Source of the DNA: DASUAS01 sp963750045
GTDB lineage: Bacteria; Actinomycetota; Acidimicrobiia; IMCC26256; DASPTH01
Reading direction: 5' to 3'
NCBI GenBank assembly: GCA_963750045.1
Contig: CAVVPD010000003.1
Location: 372,001 to 436,000 of the forward strand
DNA: 64,000 bases
Below are positions 37,811 through 46,926 of this stretch, in pieces. Made by a program: the position numbers and the translations under genes. The stretch's first letter is position 1. The number at the start of each line of letters is the position of its first letter. The notes under the pieces are model-generated. The model saw nothing but the letters and a program-made list of their open reading frames with translations. It had not been told where the DNA came from and made no database searches.

Positions 37811-38221
37811 TCAGACCACTTCGTGGAGCGCGTACGTGAGCGTTGCGTCGTCGAAGACACCCTTCCCCACCGCTTGGATTCGCGTGAGCCACGTGTACCG
37901 CGGGTCGCCAGTCTCGAACCGCGGGGCCGTGTGCACCACGCCGGTCGCCTGATCGCCGCGGCCGTGATAGCAGACGAGGACGACGGCGCCGTCGTCGGTC
38001 CGCACTGTCAGCCGCACGTCGACGAGGATCCGCCCGTCGGGCTCGACCACGGCCCAGTCTGCGCAGGCACGGCCGAACATCGACGCACGGAAGCGGTCGC
38101 CTTCGAAGCGCGCCGCGGTGATCTCGCCGATGACCCGGGCGCCGGTTGCGCCGACGCCCACGGTGATCGGCGCCGCGAGGTCGTAGGACACGCGGCAGAG
38201 CGGTCGGAGCCCGACCGTCAT
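37811..38221 (-). CDS. DUF3237 family protein
   Basis: An intact protein of 136 residues with the DUF3237 layout: ATGARVIGEITAARFEGDRF, ADWAVVEPDGRILVDVRLTV, RTDDGAVVLVCYHGRG and RYTWLTRIQAVGKG near the end. Its biochemical function is not established. The ATG overlaps the stop of the upstream amidohydrolase by four bases, suggesting the two work on the same pathway step. Confidence 0.85.
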   Translation of the reverse strand: MTVGLRPLCRVSYDLAAPITVGVGATGARVIGEITAARFEGDRFRASMFGRACADWAVVEPDGRILVDVRLTVRTDDGAVVLVCYHGRGDQATGVVHTAPRFETGDPRYTWLTRIQAVGKGVFDDATLTYALHEVV

Positions 38222-39469
38222 GCGTAGCGGCCGACGTTCATCGCCCGCTCGAGCGACCCGCCCATGATCAGCTCCTGTTGCTCCAGCGGGAGTCCGGCGA
38301 CCACCGCGGCGTAGGCGAGCGGGTCGGCCATGCCTTCGGGATGCGGGAAGTCGGACCCGAACATGATGTGGTCCGCGGGCACACCGAGGTCGATCAGGCC
38401 TTCGGGGTCGGGTTCGTGGAACGCGTGGACCCACACGTTGCGGGTGAAGACGTCGACCGGGTCCTCGTCGAACAGCATCGGCGCCTGCTCGTAGGTGCGT
38501 CGCAGCTTGGCGACGAACGGCCGGATCCATGCCGTGGAGTACTCGACCGGCATGAAGCGCAGCCGCGGGAAGCGCGTTGCGAGTCCGTGGCCGATGATCG
38601 ACGCAATCGCGTCGACGAGAGCGTCCTTCTCCGACGACAGCGCGAGGAAGGCCGGCGACGACTGCCTGGTCCTCGACTTCGCGGTGATCACGAACTCGCT
38701 GTCGCCGAGCCCTTCCCACTCGTTCGTGTACCTCGAGTAGCCCGCGTCGCCCGAGTGCATCCCGACGACGAGGTCCAGTTTCTGGGCGCGCTCCCAGAAC
38801 GGGTCGAACTCCGGCAGGGCGAACGACTTGCGCCCCTTCCACGTGGGCACGGGCGCGACGCGGATCGCGAAGATCTTCGCTCCCCGCTCGGCCACCCATT
38901 CGAGCTCCGCGATCGCGACGTCGTTGCCCGCGGCGAGGCTCACCATGGGTGTGGAGAAGATCGCATCCGAGTACGCGTAGCTCCAGTGCTCGTGGAGCCA
39001 CTGGTTCGAGCGCGTGGACCGCCACGCACACCGCGTCGGGATCGCCGGCCATTCGCTCTTCCAGCGCGCTCGCGAGGGTGGGCCACAGCAACGTGCGGTC
39101 GATGCCCATCTCCTTCATCAACTCGAGGCGAGGCTCCGGGTCGAAGAACGCGTCGATGCTCGGCATCGCAACCATCTTCCCGAAGCCGCTCATGTCACCG
39201 AAGCCACCGCCGCCCTGCGTCACGTCGTAGCCGGCACCGCCGGGCACCGCGACCCGATTGAACGTGGGATTCGGGATGTAGTCGGAGATGCGGTCCTGGA
39301 TCGCGAGCTTCGTGCGACCCCCCACGTCGACGTAGCGGATCATGTCCCGGTACTCGGCCGGGAGGAACTTCGTGAGCGTGTCTTGGTTCTCGTAGAGGTG
39401 GTTGTCGGAGTCGAACGTCGGGAACGGCAGCTCACGGTGCGTGATCTGGATGAACTCGGTCGTGGTCAT
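38218..39469 (-). CDS. Amidohydrolase-2 family metal-dependent hydrolase (one frame break)
   Basis: A protein of about 417 residues. The N-terminal metal motif is FPTFDSDNHLYENQD, and the late motif IMFGSDFPHPEGMADP carries the catalytic Asp. LVVGMHSGDAGYS supplies a His on the middle of the barrel. The frame breaks at 39007-39008: adding CG gives VHALANQWLHEHWSYAYSD, a conserved-looking junction. The ATG has GAGAGG close upstream. It belongs to the decarboxylase-like or hydrolase-like amidohydrolases often found in aromatic and steroid catabolism. Confidence 0.87.
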
Positions 39470-39507
39470 CACCTCTCCTCGGGTGCTGCGGTCGGCCGAC
39501 CGCGCGA

Positions 39508-40318
39508 TCAGACGAACAGCGAGTAGTCGACCTGGTCGGTGAGCTTGGCTGCGGTCCAGCCGCCGTCGACGTCGAAGATCGAGCCGCAGCAGAACGCCGC
39601 GAGGTCGCTCGAGAGGAACACCACCGATGGCGCGACCTCTTCCGGGCCGGCGACGCGTGCGCAGCGCGGCGGCGCGAGCGACACCGTCGAGCATCTTCTC
39701 GGGGATGGCCTTCTTGAACTCGTCCATCATCGGCGTACTCATCTGGCCCGGCGACACGCTGTTCATGCGAACGCCGTGCTCCCGGTAGAGCGTGTGCGAT
39801 CGTCGCAGGGTGTAGAGCTGCACCAGCTCCTTCGCGTACATGTAGGGATCACCCACGTCCGGGAGGCGCGGCTCGCCGAGGGCGAGGCCAGCGGCGAAGT
39901 CGGGGGTCGCGAGCACCTCGTCGAGCTCGGCTCGGCGCTCGGGCCAGCCGTTTCCAGCGTTCGACGACACGTTGGTGATGCAGCCCTCCGGACCCATGCG
40001 AGGTGCGAGCGCCTCGGTGAGGTGGCGGAGCCCGAGGAAGTTGACGCGGAGGATGTCGACTGCCGGCTTCGACTGTGGGAGGCCCGCGATGTTGCAGAGC
40101 ACGTCGACCGGCGCGTCGAGCTCGGCCAACGCGGCGTCGATCGATGCCGGGTCGCCGATGTCGACGCGTCGACCTTCCACCCCGCTCGCGGTGATGGGAG
40201 CGACGTCGAAGCCGATGACGCGGGCGCCGCTGTCGACGAGCAGCGCGGCGACCGCCTGCCCGAGCCCACTGGCTGCACCCGTGACGAGCGCGGTACGACC
40301 TTCGAAGTTGACTTCCAT
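39508..40318 (-). CDS. Short-chain dehydrogenase, 3-alpha-hydroxysteroid dehydrogenase-like (one frame break)
   Basis: About 270 residues. The architecture resembles the 3-alpha-HSD/carbonyl-reductase-like SDR group: TGAASGLGQAVA, a short segment VDVLCNIAGLPQ, then ILRVNFLGLRHLTEAL and a long insert before the catalytic YMYAK. The substrate is not provable. The frame breaks at CGCG 39665-39668; adding CG gives AAARCARVAGPEEVAPSVVF and the end KLTDQVDYSLFV. A strong inverted repeat lies upstream at 40364-40392. Confidence 0.84.
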
Positions 40319-40363
40319 GTGGTCTCCCAGGATCCCCGGTCGCCGTGAAGCCGGACGACCCAC

Positions 40364-40392
40364 CAACGAACGTGACAGTAATGCGTTCGTTG
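40364..40392. promoter_or_regulatory. Perfect 8-bp inverted repeat, likely operator
   Basis: CAACGAAC and GTTCGTTG flank a 13-base spacer. It lies 46 bases upstream of the SDR ATG and two bases after the thiolase stop, the only clear spacer in this minus-strand block. This is a good candidate for a TetR-type regulator site. Confidence 0.68.
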
Positions 40393-40393
40393 T

Positions 40394-41585
40394 TTAGTTG
40401 TCGATGCCGCGCGTGACGAGCATCGCGGTCGTGCCGCTGTTGCCCGCACCGACGCCCACGGCGGCGACCTCGGGATCTCCCGGCACCTGACGTTCGCCAC
40501 CTTCGCCGCGCAGCTGGACGCAGGCCTCGTGCAGGAAACCGAAGCCGTGCAGGCGACCGGCCGAGAGCTGCCCCCCGTTCGTGTTGACGGGGAGCGATCC
40601 GTCGCGTTGCACCCGCGCACCGCCCTCGACGAATGCGCCGGCTTCGCCGACGCCGCAGAAGCCGAAGTCCTCGAGCCAGCAATGGGTGATGATGCTGAAG
40701 CCGTCGTAGAGCTGCGCGACGTCGACGTCGGCCGGCGTGAGCGTCGTGCGCTCCCAGATGTCACTCGCCCACCGCGAGCTGATCCGAGTGATGTCTCGGC
40801 CGTACTCCCAGACGAAGCGGTCGTCGTGACGACAGCTCACCGACGCGACCCCGATCGCCTCGTGATCGAGCGCGGCGTGCATGCTCGGCGCGCGAGATCA
40901 CGAACGCGGTGGCACCGTCGCACGGCACGTCGCAGTCGAAGAGGCACAGCGGCGTCGAGATCATGCGCGCGCCGAGGTAGTCGTCGAGCGTCATCACATC
41001 GCGGTACACCGCGTTCGGGTTGAGCGCCGCGTTCGCTCGCGACGCGATCGGGACGGCGCTCAGCTGCTCGCGGGTCAGTCCGTAGCGGGCCATGCGCGCC
41101 TGGATGTGCATGCCGGCCAGCGACGGCGCGGTTGCGCCGAACGGGAGCTGCCATGCCGGGAGCCCGTCGACGCGGCGCGCACCGGCGCCGTACCCCTTCC
41201 GGCCAAACTTGCCCTGGGCGCTGCCCTCCCAGATGCTCCGCCAGCAGAGCACGTGGTTCGCGATCCCGCCGGCGACGGCCAGCATCGCGTTCACGATCGC
41301 CCCGGCCTGCCCGGGGGCCTCGATGCCACCGGACACCCAGGCCGGATGGAGACCGAGCTGGTCGTGGATCTCACGCAGCGACGCGCCACTGAAGCCCGGT
41401 CCCGGCATCGACGATCCCGGGTAGGTGCTCAGCCCGTCGATGTCCGACGGCGAGAGACCGGCGTCGGCGATCGCGGCCAGGCAGGCGTCGGTGGTGAGCA
41501 GCAGCGGATCTCGGTCGACCCGGCGCGCGACCTGTGACTGGCCGATCCCGCTGACGATGACGCTCCGTTCGAACCGCTCGGACAT
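40394..41585 (-). CDS. Thiolase-fold lipid-transfer protein / retro-aldolase type (one frame break)
   Basis: About 397 residues of the Ltp2-like group. VSGGIEAPGQAGAIVNAM covers the usual nucleophile region without a Cys. DGATAFVISRAEHA, DVDVAQLYDGFSIITH and VNTNGGQLSAGRLHGFGFLH are typical of the group, in which a His near the end and loss of the Cys go with retro-aldol rather than thiolase chemistry. The frame breaks near CGCG 40871-40874; one CG gives EHARRALDHEAIGV. The gene follows its DUF35 partner by one base. Confidence 0.85.
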
Positions 41586-41586
41586 G

Positions 41587-42039
41587 TCAGGCGCCTCCGG
41601 GATCGGCGGGGGCGAACACGGGCAGGTACACGTCCGGTCCGTCGTCGTTGGCGAGGTGGCGGAACATGACCCGCACCGGCATGCCGACCGACACGTCGTC
41701 GACATCCACGTCGACGAGGTTCGTGAGGACGCGCGCGGTCGGGTCTTCGTCAACCTGCACGAGCGCGACGACGTACGTGTCGGGGAAGCCGGGCAGGAAC
41801 GGCTGACGGTTCTCGGTGAAGGACTCGACCTGCCCCCGGCCGCTCAACACCTTCCACTCGAGGTCGGCCGAGCCGTCCCACGGGCAGAGCACCGCCGGCG
41901 GGTGCACGACGTGACCGCAACCGCCACAACGCTGCATCGTCAGCTCGCCGCGCGCGCCGCTGGTCCAGAACGGCGCGTCTCGCTCGTGGACGACCGGGAT
42001 CGGTCGATACGACTCGTCGCTCGAAGCTGCGTCGGTCAT
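41587..42039 (-). CDS. DUF35 OB-fold protein with incomplete zinc ribbon
   Basis: An intact protein of 150 residues. The zinc ribbon reads CGGCGHVVHPPAVLCPWD: three cysteines are present, but Asp takes the fourth position. The OB-fold (GRGQVESFTENRQPF; YVVALVQVDEDPTARVLTNL) is complete. It is expected to partner the thiolase-like protein just downstream. The four-base overlap with the upstream VOC-family gene places it inside the operon. Confidence 0.9.
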   Translation of the reverse strand: MTDAASSDESYRPIPVVHERDAPFWTSGARGELTMQRCGGCGHVVHPPAVLCPWDGSADLEWKVLSGRGQVESFTENRQPFLPGFPDTYVVALVQVDEDPTARVLTNLVDVDVDDVSVGMPVRVMFRHLANDDGPDVYLPVFAPADPGGA

Positions 42040-42494
42040 GCGCTCGGCCGTTCGATGAGCTCGACGCGGATGCCGTCGGGGTCGACGGTCATCACCCCCC
42101 GGTTTCCCTGCTCGAAGGTCGCGGTCGTCGCGGGAAGTACCGTGCCGCCGCCGGCTTCGATGCGCGCCAAGAGATCGTCGAGATCACCGACCCGGAAGGC
42201 GAGGTGGGTGAGGCCGACCAGGTTCATGGGTCGCCGGCCGTCTACGACCTGCGCGTCGGGCACGCGGTACCAGAGCAGCTCGATGCGGATCTGGTCGCGT
42301 TCGAGGTACACGAGCTCGACGTCCATCTCCGAGAAGTCAAGGAGGTTGGCTGAGCCGGTGTCGGTGATGTTCAACCGACGGGCCACCTCGGTAAACCCGA
42401 GGACGTCGCGGTAGAACGCGATCGACCGTTCCAGGTCGGACACGCAGACGCCCACGTGGGTGAAGCGGTTGCCGTCGGGATGGCGTTCAGACAC
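42036..42494 (-). CDS. VOC/glyoxalase superfamily protein
   Basis: An intact protein of 152 residues. The N-terminal beta-alpha module starts HVGVCVSDLERSIAFYRDV, and the second module contains LTHLAFRVGDLDDLLARIEA and DPDGIRVELIE, with the metal-ligand positions His, Glu-type and Glu expected for the fold. Such proteins are epimerases, lyases or dioxygenases; a methylmalonyl-CoA-epimerase-like role is possible but not shown. GTG 42494 overlaps the CaiB stop upstream by eight bases. Confidence 0.88.
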   Translation of the reverse strand: MSERHPDGNRFTHVGVCVSDLERSIAFYRDVLGFTEVARRLNITDTGSANLLDFSEMDVELVYLERDQIRIELLWYRVPDAQVVDGRRPMNLVGLTHLAFRVGDLDDLLARIEAGGGTVLPATTATFEQGNRGVMTVDPDGIRVELIERPSA

Positions 42495-43725
42495 GGTGGC
42501 GCTCCTCCAGTTCGGCCTTGATCGCGTCGCCGTGCTCGTCGACGTGCGGCGCTCGGGTCGGTTGCGTCGCCAGGGCGGAGCTCACGGGGAGCCCCGGAGC
42601 GGGAAGCCGGTAGTTGTGGCCGAGCACCGGCTCGTCCACTTCCGCCTGGATGCCCCGGGCCACGAAATGTGGATCCTCGAACGCCTCGTCGGGCGAGACG
42701 ACGGCGCCCACGGGGAACCCGTGCTCCTGACTGGCGAGGTAGAAGTCGTATGCAGGGAGTTCGGACGCGATCAGGCTGATGGCCTCACGCGCCGCGGCGA
42801 GGATGCTGGCACCCTCGGGATCGGCGCCGATGTCGGAGATGTCGACCCGGGCGGTGCGCGCCCCCCCGACCTCGAGGAACACGGCCTCGGGCAGCCACGC
42901 GAGCAATCCGAGCTCGGCCAGCCAGGCGTGCAGCGCGGCGAACTGGCTCGGCATCACCGGCAACACCCCGGTGCACGCGTAGCGACCGTCGGCGCAGCGC
43001 ACCTGCACCGGCGCGGTCGGAACGGGGGCCGCGTGCCGACCGGTCTGGCGAGTCATCACGATCCCTGCGACCAGCCAGTTGTAGGTGACCTGCTCACAGG
43101 TCACGTTGCACGCCGCGTTGAGATTGACGTCGACGAGCTGCCCGCGACCGGTCTGGTCGCGGTGTGCGAGCGCGGTGAGCGCCCCGATCGTCGCGTAGAG
43201 CGCGCCGATGTTGTACGCCTGGTTGCCGTGACCCCGGATCGGCGGGACGGTGTGATCGTCGTATCCGCAGTTCCACACCACGCCACCGCCGGCGAGGAGG
43301 GTGAGATCGGTGCTCGGATCATCAGCGCGTGCGCTCTCACGGCCGAACGGCGTGATCGACACCCAGATCAGGTCGGCGCGGCTCCGCCCGAGTGCGTCCC
43401 ATCCCGCGGCGAGCACGTCGAGCGCGTAGCCCCGGCCCTCGAGGACGACGTCGGCGTCGTCGAGTAATGCGGCGAACGTGGCGAGGTCGTCAACACAACT
43501 GAGGTCGAGTGCGACGCTCCGCGTGCCGACCGCACCTGCCCACCAGCGGAGGCTGCGCCCACGACCGGGCTCGTCGTCGAGGAAGGGAGGAAGATCGCGC
43601 AGCGGTGATCCACCCGGCGGCTCGACGACGACCACGTCGGCGCCGAGCTCGGCGAGCATGCGTCCGGCGTCGATCGTGCGCTCGTCGACCAGCTCGACGA
43701 CGCGGAGTCCGGCGAGCGCGCTCAC
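42487..43725 (-). CDS. CaiB/BaiF family III CoA transferase
   Basis: An intact protein of 412 residues. GLRVVELVDERTIDAGRMLA and GADVVVVEPPGGSPLRD form the nucleotide-like N-terminal fold; RSVALDLSCVDDL and DQTGRGQLVDV follow. In the segment aligning with the nucleophilic Asp of formyl-CoA transferase I read NLNAAC, with Ala at that place. The C-terminal part has EDPHFVARGI and LPAPGLPVS. It overlaps the next CaiB gene by four bases, so two dissimilar CoA transferases are co-expressed, perhaps as a heteromer. Confidence 0.88.
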   Translation of the reverse strand: MSALAGLRVVELVDERTIDAGRMLAELGADVVVVEPPGGSPLRDLPPFLDDEPGRGRSLRWWAGAVGTRSVALDLSCVDDLATFAALLDDADVVLEGRGYALDVLAAGWDALGRSRADLIWVSITPFGRESARADDPSTDLTLLAGGGVVWNCGYDDHTVPPIRGHGNQAYNIGALYATIGALTALAHRDQTGRGQLVDVNLNAACNVTCEQVTYNWLVAGIVMTRQTGRHAAPVPTAPVQVRCADGRYACTGVLPVMPSQFAALHAWLAELGLLAWLPEAVFLEVGGARTARVDISDIGADPEGASILAAAREAISLIASELPAYDFYLASQEHGFPVGAVVSPDEAFEDPHFVARGIQAEVDEPVLGHNYRLPAPGLPVSSALATQPTRAPHVDEHGDAIKAELEERHRV

Positions 43726-44954
43726 ACCACACCGTCTGCGTGGAGGCGCTCCAGCTCGGCGGGATCGACGCCGAGGCGCTCGCCGAAGATGCGATCGTTG
43801 TCCTCGCCCAGCAGTGGTCCGCCCTTGTCAGCCGACCAGTCGCTCTCCGAAAGGTGCATCGGCAGGCCCTCGACCCGCACGTTGCCGATCAGCGGGTGGC
43901 GAACGGTCGGGAACAGTCCCCACACGTCGAGGTCGGGATCCTCGTCGATCCGCTCCCGCGGGCTCTTGACCACACTGGCCGGCACGCCGGCGGCGACGAG
44001 CTCGCGCGCGGCGTCGCACGCGTCGCGGGTACGCATCCAGTTGCGGATGATCAGGTCCACCTCATCCTCGTGCGTGAGCCGACCGGCGAGGTTCGTGAAG
44101 CGATCGGCGAGCGCGCTCGGATGAGCAAGCACGTCGCGCAACCGGGACCAGTCGTCGTCGTCTCGACAGGCCAGGGCCACCCAACGATCGTCACCCGCGG
44201 CGGCATAGATCCCGTGCGGTGCCATCTCGCCGAAGTCGGACCGGTTCCCGTTCGGCTGGCCGGGACGGCGCGACGAGCGGCCGTTCACGGTCCAGTCGAG
44301 CACGGCGGTCCGTTGCAACGTGAGACCGGCGACCGTGCTGGCGAGGTCGATCCACTGCCCCTCGCCCGTCTGCTCCCGGTGGTGCAGCGCCGCGAGCACC
44401 ACGATGGCCATGAACGCGGCAGCTCCGTGGTCCATGTACGAGAAGCCGTACCCCGCCGGCTCCTCGTCGGGAAGACCACTCGTGAACGTCAGACCGCTCA
44501 CCGCCTGCACGATCGGTCCCCACGTCTTGAACTCCCGGTACGGACCCGAGTGACCGAAGCCCGAGTTCGACACGTAGATGACGTCGGGGCGGATCTCCCG
44601 GAGCCGCTCGTATCCGAACCCGAGCCGGTCGAGCACACCCGCGGCGAAGTTCTCGGTGACGACGTCACACACCCGCAACAGCCGGGTGAGCAGGGCGCGA
44701 CCGTCCTCCTGCTTGAGGTCGATGGTGACGCCGAGCTTGTTGACGTTGTGGTTGTTGAAGCCGCCCCCGAGGTCGACGCCGCGTCGTTCGTCGACGTACG
44801 GCCCGACGACGCGCATCATGTCCCAACGGCCTTGCGTCGTCGGATCCTCGACCCGGATCACCTCGGCGCCGAACATCGCGAGCACCTTCGTCGCGCCGGC
44901 GCCCGCGAGTTGCCCCCCGAAGTCGCAGACGCGCACGTGGCTGAGGGCACCCAC
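43722..44954 (-). CDS. CaiB/BaiF family III CoA transferase
   Basis: An intact protein of 410 residues. VRVCDFGGQLAGAGATKVLA, GAEVIRVEDP, DVVTENFAAGVLDRLGFGY and REQTGEGQWIDLASTVAG are the family signatures. The nucleophile position aligns with Val in STVAG, so catalysis may lie with its partner or use another residue. Adjacent CaiB pairs are known that form heteromeric CoA transferases, which would fit. The GTG at 44954 lies in a short gap after the SDR stop. Confidence 0.87.
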   Translation of the reverse strand: MGALSHVRVCDFGGQLAGAGATKVLAMFGAEVIRVEDPTTQGRWDMMRVVGPYVDERRGVDLGGGFNNHNVNKLGVTIDLKQEDGRALLTRLLRVCDVVTENFAAGVLDRLGFGYERLREIRPDVIYVSNSGFGHSGPYREFKTWGPIVQAVSGLTFTSGLPDEEPAGYGFSYMDHGAAAFMAIVVLAALHHREQTGEGQWIDLASTVAGLTLQRTAVLDWTVNGRSSRRPGQPNGNRSDFGEMAPHGIYAAAGDDRWVALACRDDDDWSRLRDVLAHPSALADRFTNLAGRLTHEDEVDLIIRNWMRTRDACDAARELVAAGVPASVVKSPRERIDEDPDLDVWGLFPTVRHPLIGNVRVEGLPMHLSESDWSADKGGPLLGEDNDRIFGERLGVDPAELERLHADGVV

Positions 44955-44971
44955 TCGATCAGCCGCCCGGA

Positions 44972-45877
44972 TCAGTCGCGGGGCTTGTCGAAGAAGTTCG
45001 GGTACTCGATCGCGGCCTTGAACGACTCCTCGATCTCGCGGAACGCGGCGTCGTTGTCCCACGTGCCCGACTCGGAGACGATCTCGCGCTCGATCACCGG
45101 GTTGGAGAACAGGGAGATCCTGCCGTTGCCGGCGAAGATGACTCTGCGGTTCAGCCAGTCGGAGCGCTCGGATGCGAGGTAGAGCACGGGCGGCACGACG
45201 TTCTCGGGCGCGAGACGGCTGTTCTCGCTCGAATAGTCGAGGCTGGCCTTCCCGCTGCCGATGCCCTGGGTCATGCGCGTCCCAGCGACCGGCGCGATCG
45301 CGTTGCTGGTGACGCCGTAGTTGCGCAGCGAGTTGGCGCACACGAACGTGAGGCCGACGATGCCCATCTTCGCAGCCGCGTAGTTGGGCTGGCTCGGCGC
45401 GCCCTGCAGCCCCGAGAGCGACGTGAAGTTGATCAGGCGGTACTGGCCGCCGCGGTGCTCGCGCCACCAAGCCGACGCGTGGCGGGTGGTGTTGAACGTG
45501 CCCTTCAGGTGCACGTCGATGACGGCATCCCAGTCCTCCTCCGGCATTTTGAACACCATGCCGTCGCGCAGGATGCCGGCGACGTTGCACAGGATGTCGA
45601 GGCCGCCGAGCTCGTCGACCGCGCGCTCGACCAGGCGCGCGCACGCGGCGAAGTCGGTGACGTCGGTCGCGTCGGCCACCGCAGTGCCGCCGCGCTCGCG
45701 GATGCCGGCCGCAACCGCCTCGGCCGGCGACGCGTCGGCGCCAGTCCCGTCGACGAGGACGCCGGCGTCGGACACCAGCACCGACGCCCCTTCGGCCGCG
45801 AGCCCGGCCGCGACAGCAGCACCGATGCCCCGGCCGGCGCCGGTGACGACTGCGGTACGTCCTTCGAGCAGACCCAT
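44972..45877 (-). CDS. Short-chain dehydrogenase, long (MFE-2/17-beta-HSD4-like) type
   Basis: About 301 residues, longer than a standard SDR. TGAGRGIGAAVAAGLAAEGA, DILCNVAGILRDGMVFKM (the GILRD motif typical of peroxisomal multifunctional-enzyme-type dehydrogenases), NFTSLSG, YAAAKMGI and a 60-residue C-terminal extension are present. It probably oxidises 3-hydroxyacyl-CoA. ATG 45877 is preferred; GTG 45889 has its purine run too close. A palindrome lies directly upstream at 45897-45912. Confidence 0.9.
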   Translation of the reverse strand: MGLLEGRTAVVTGAGRGIGAAVAAGLAAEGASVLVSDAGVLVDGTGADASPAEAVAAGIRERGGTAVADATDVTDFAACARLVERAVDELGGLDILCNVAGILRDGMVFKMPEEDWDAVIDVHLKGTFNTTRHASAWWREHRGGQYRLINFTSLSGLQGAPSQPNYAAAKMGIVGLTFVCANSLRNYGVTSNAIAPVAGTRMTQGIGSGKASLDYSSENSRLAPENVVPPVLYLASERSDWLNRRVIFAGNGRISLFSNPVIEREIVSESGTWDNDAAFREIEESFKAAIEYPNFFDKPRD

Positions 45878-45896
45878 GTGTGACAGCACTCCCTCA

Positions 45897-45912
45897 ATGT
45901 TCAGTCGAACAT
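45897..45912. promoter_or_regulatory. Palindrome upstream of an SDR
   Basis: ATGTTC and GAACAT flank AGTC, a perfect 6-bp dyad twenty bases upstream of the SDR ATG. GAACA/TGTTC half-sites are also seen in the repeated element at 22800-22835, with different spacing. Confidence 0.55.
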
Positions 45913-45955
45913 GCGCTGTGTATCTGTAGCACAGCGCAGCACCGATCGCCGACGC

Positions 45956-46844
45956 CTACTCGAAGCCCCACTCCCGCGTATCTGCGCTGCAACTCGGCGA
46001 GGGCTTCCTTGCCCCCTCGCTGCCCACGTTCCTTGAAGAAGTTGAACTCGTCTTCGCGCCAGACGAGATTCGTGAACACCGGATGGGCCATCTCCACCCA
46101 GTCCCCGAACTGGGCCATGCCCACCGCGTGCCAGAAGGTAATGAGCGCCTGCTTCCCGATCATCAAGCCGTCAGCGGAGTGGTGGGCGATTGCACGTGCG
46201 TAGCGCATCGCCTCGGCCTCGAGGTCTGCTTCCGGCACGATCGAAGAGACGACGCCCCAGTCCTTCATCTCGTCTGCGGAGATCTTCCGCCCCGTGATCA
46301 TCGCCTCGTAACCGCGGTTGACACCCAGCTTCAGGAGCGCGAGCGGCATGGCGGTGCTGAAACCGGCGAAACCGATGCGGGCCTGGGGACGCCCAAAGGT
46401 CGCATCCGCTGCAGCAACGACGAGATCGGCGGCCAACACGAGGTTGAGCCCCGCGCCCACCGTCGTTCCCTGACACACGGCGATCACGGTCTTGGGGAAC
46501 TCGAGCCAATTCGTGAGGTGGCGATGGAGGCGACGCGCGTTCGCCAATGCGCGCGCGGTCTGCGGCAGCTTCGCCCCCTTCTTGAGCCCTGCCTGCTCGA
46601 CCGGCATCCGCCGAACGTCGTCACCGGCACAGAAGTCGGGGCCGGCTCCCACGAGCAGGACGACCTTGATGTCGTCGTCGCGTTCGGCCCGGCGCAGCCG
46701 CTCCTCGAAGAGGTCGTGCATGTCGGGTGAGAGGATCGCGTTCCGCCGTTCCGGACGGTTGATCGTGATGCGGGCGATGTGGGGCTCGACCACGTCGTAG
46801 AGCACCCAATCGTCGTCGATCTCGAACTCGTCACGCTCCGCCAC
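45956..46844 (-). CDS. Enoyl-CoA hydratase/isomerase family protein (one frame break near the end)
   Basis: A crotonase-fold protein of about 296 residues. ITINRPERRNAILS, DFCAGDDVRRM, VCQGTTVGAGLNLVLAADL and RPQARIGFAGFS are in order. The GTG at 46844 has GGGGGAGGAG six bases upstream and is preferred to ATG 46883. The literal frame runs to 45894 through the SDR promoter palindrome. Adding CG at CGCG 45975-45978 gives YAREWGFE and TAG 45956, a natural end. Confidence 0.86.
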
Positions 46845-46901
46845 CGGACGCTCCTCCCCCACTCGCAGCTGCTCCCACGGCACTGTACTTCTGTACAGGA
46901 G

Positions 46902-46926
46902 TTGTCATACAGTGCTGTCATGACAA
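46902..46926. promoter_or_regulatory. Inverted repeat spanning a start codon
   Basis: TTGTCAT and ATGACAA flank an 11-base spacer; the ATG of the amidohydrolase (46920) is part of the right arm. An inner ACAG-TG-CTGT dyad overlaps it (46909-46918), and CTGTACAG lies at 46891-46897 on the left. A protein bound here would block both transcription and initiation. No purine-rich ribosome site precedes the ATG except AGGAG at 46897-46901, eighteen bases away, so leaderless translation is possible. Confidence 0.55.

Noticed and set aside
37811..40366. Single 851-codon minus-strand frame
   Set aside because: It is three genes (DUF3237, amidohydrolase, SDR) whose pieces share a frame by chance through two CG losses; the intervening parts are Arg-rich shadow translation.
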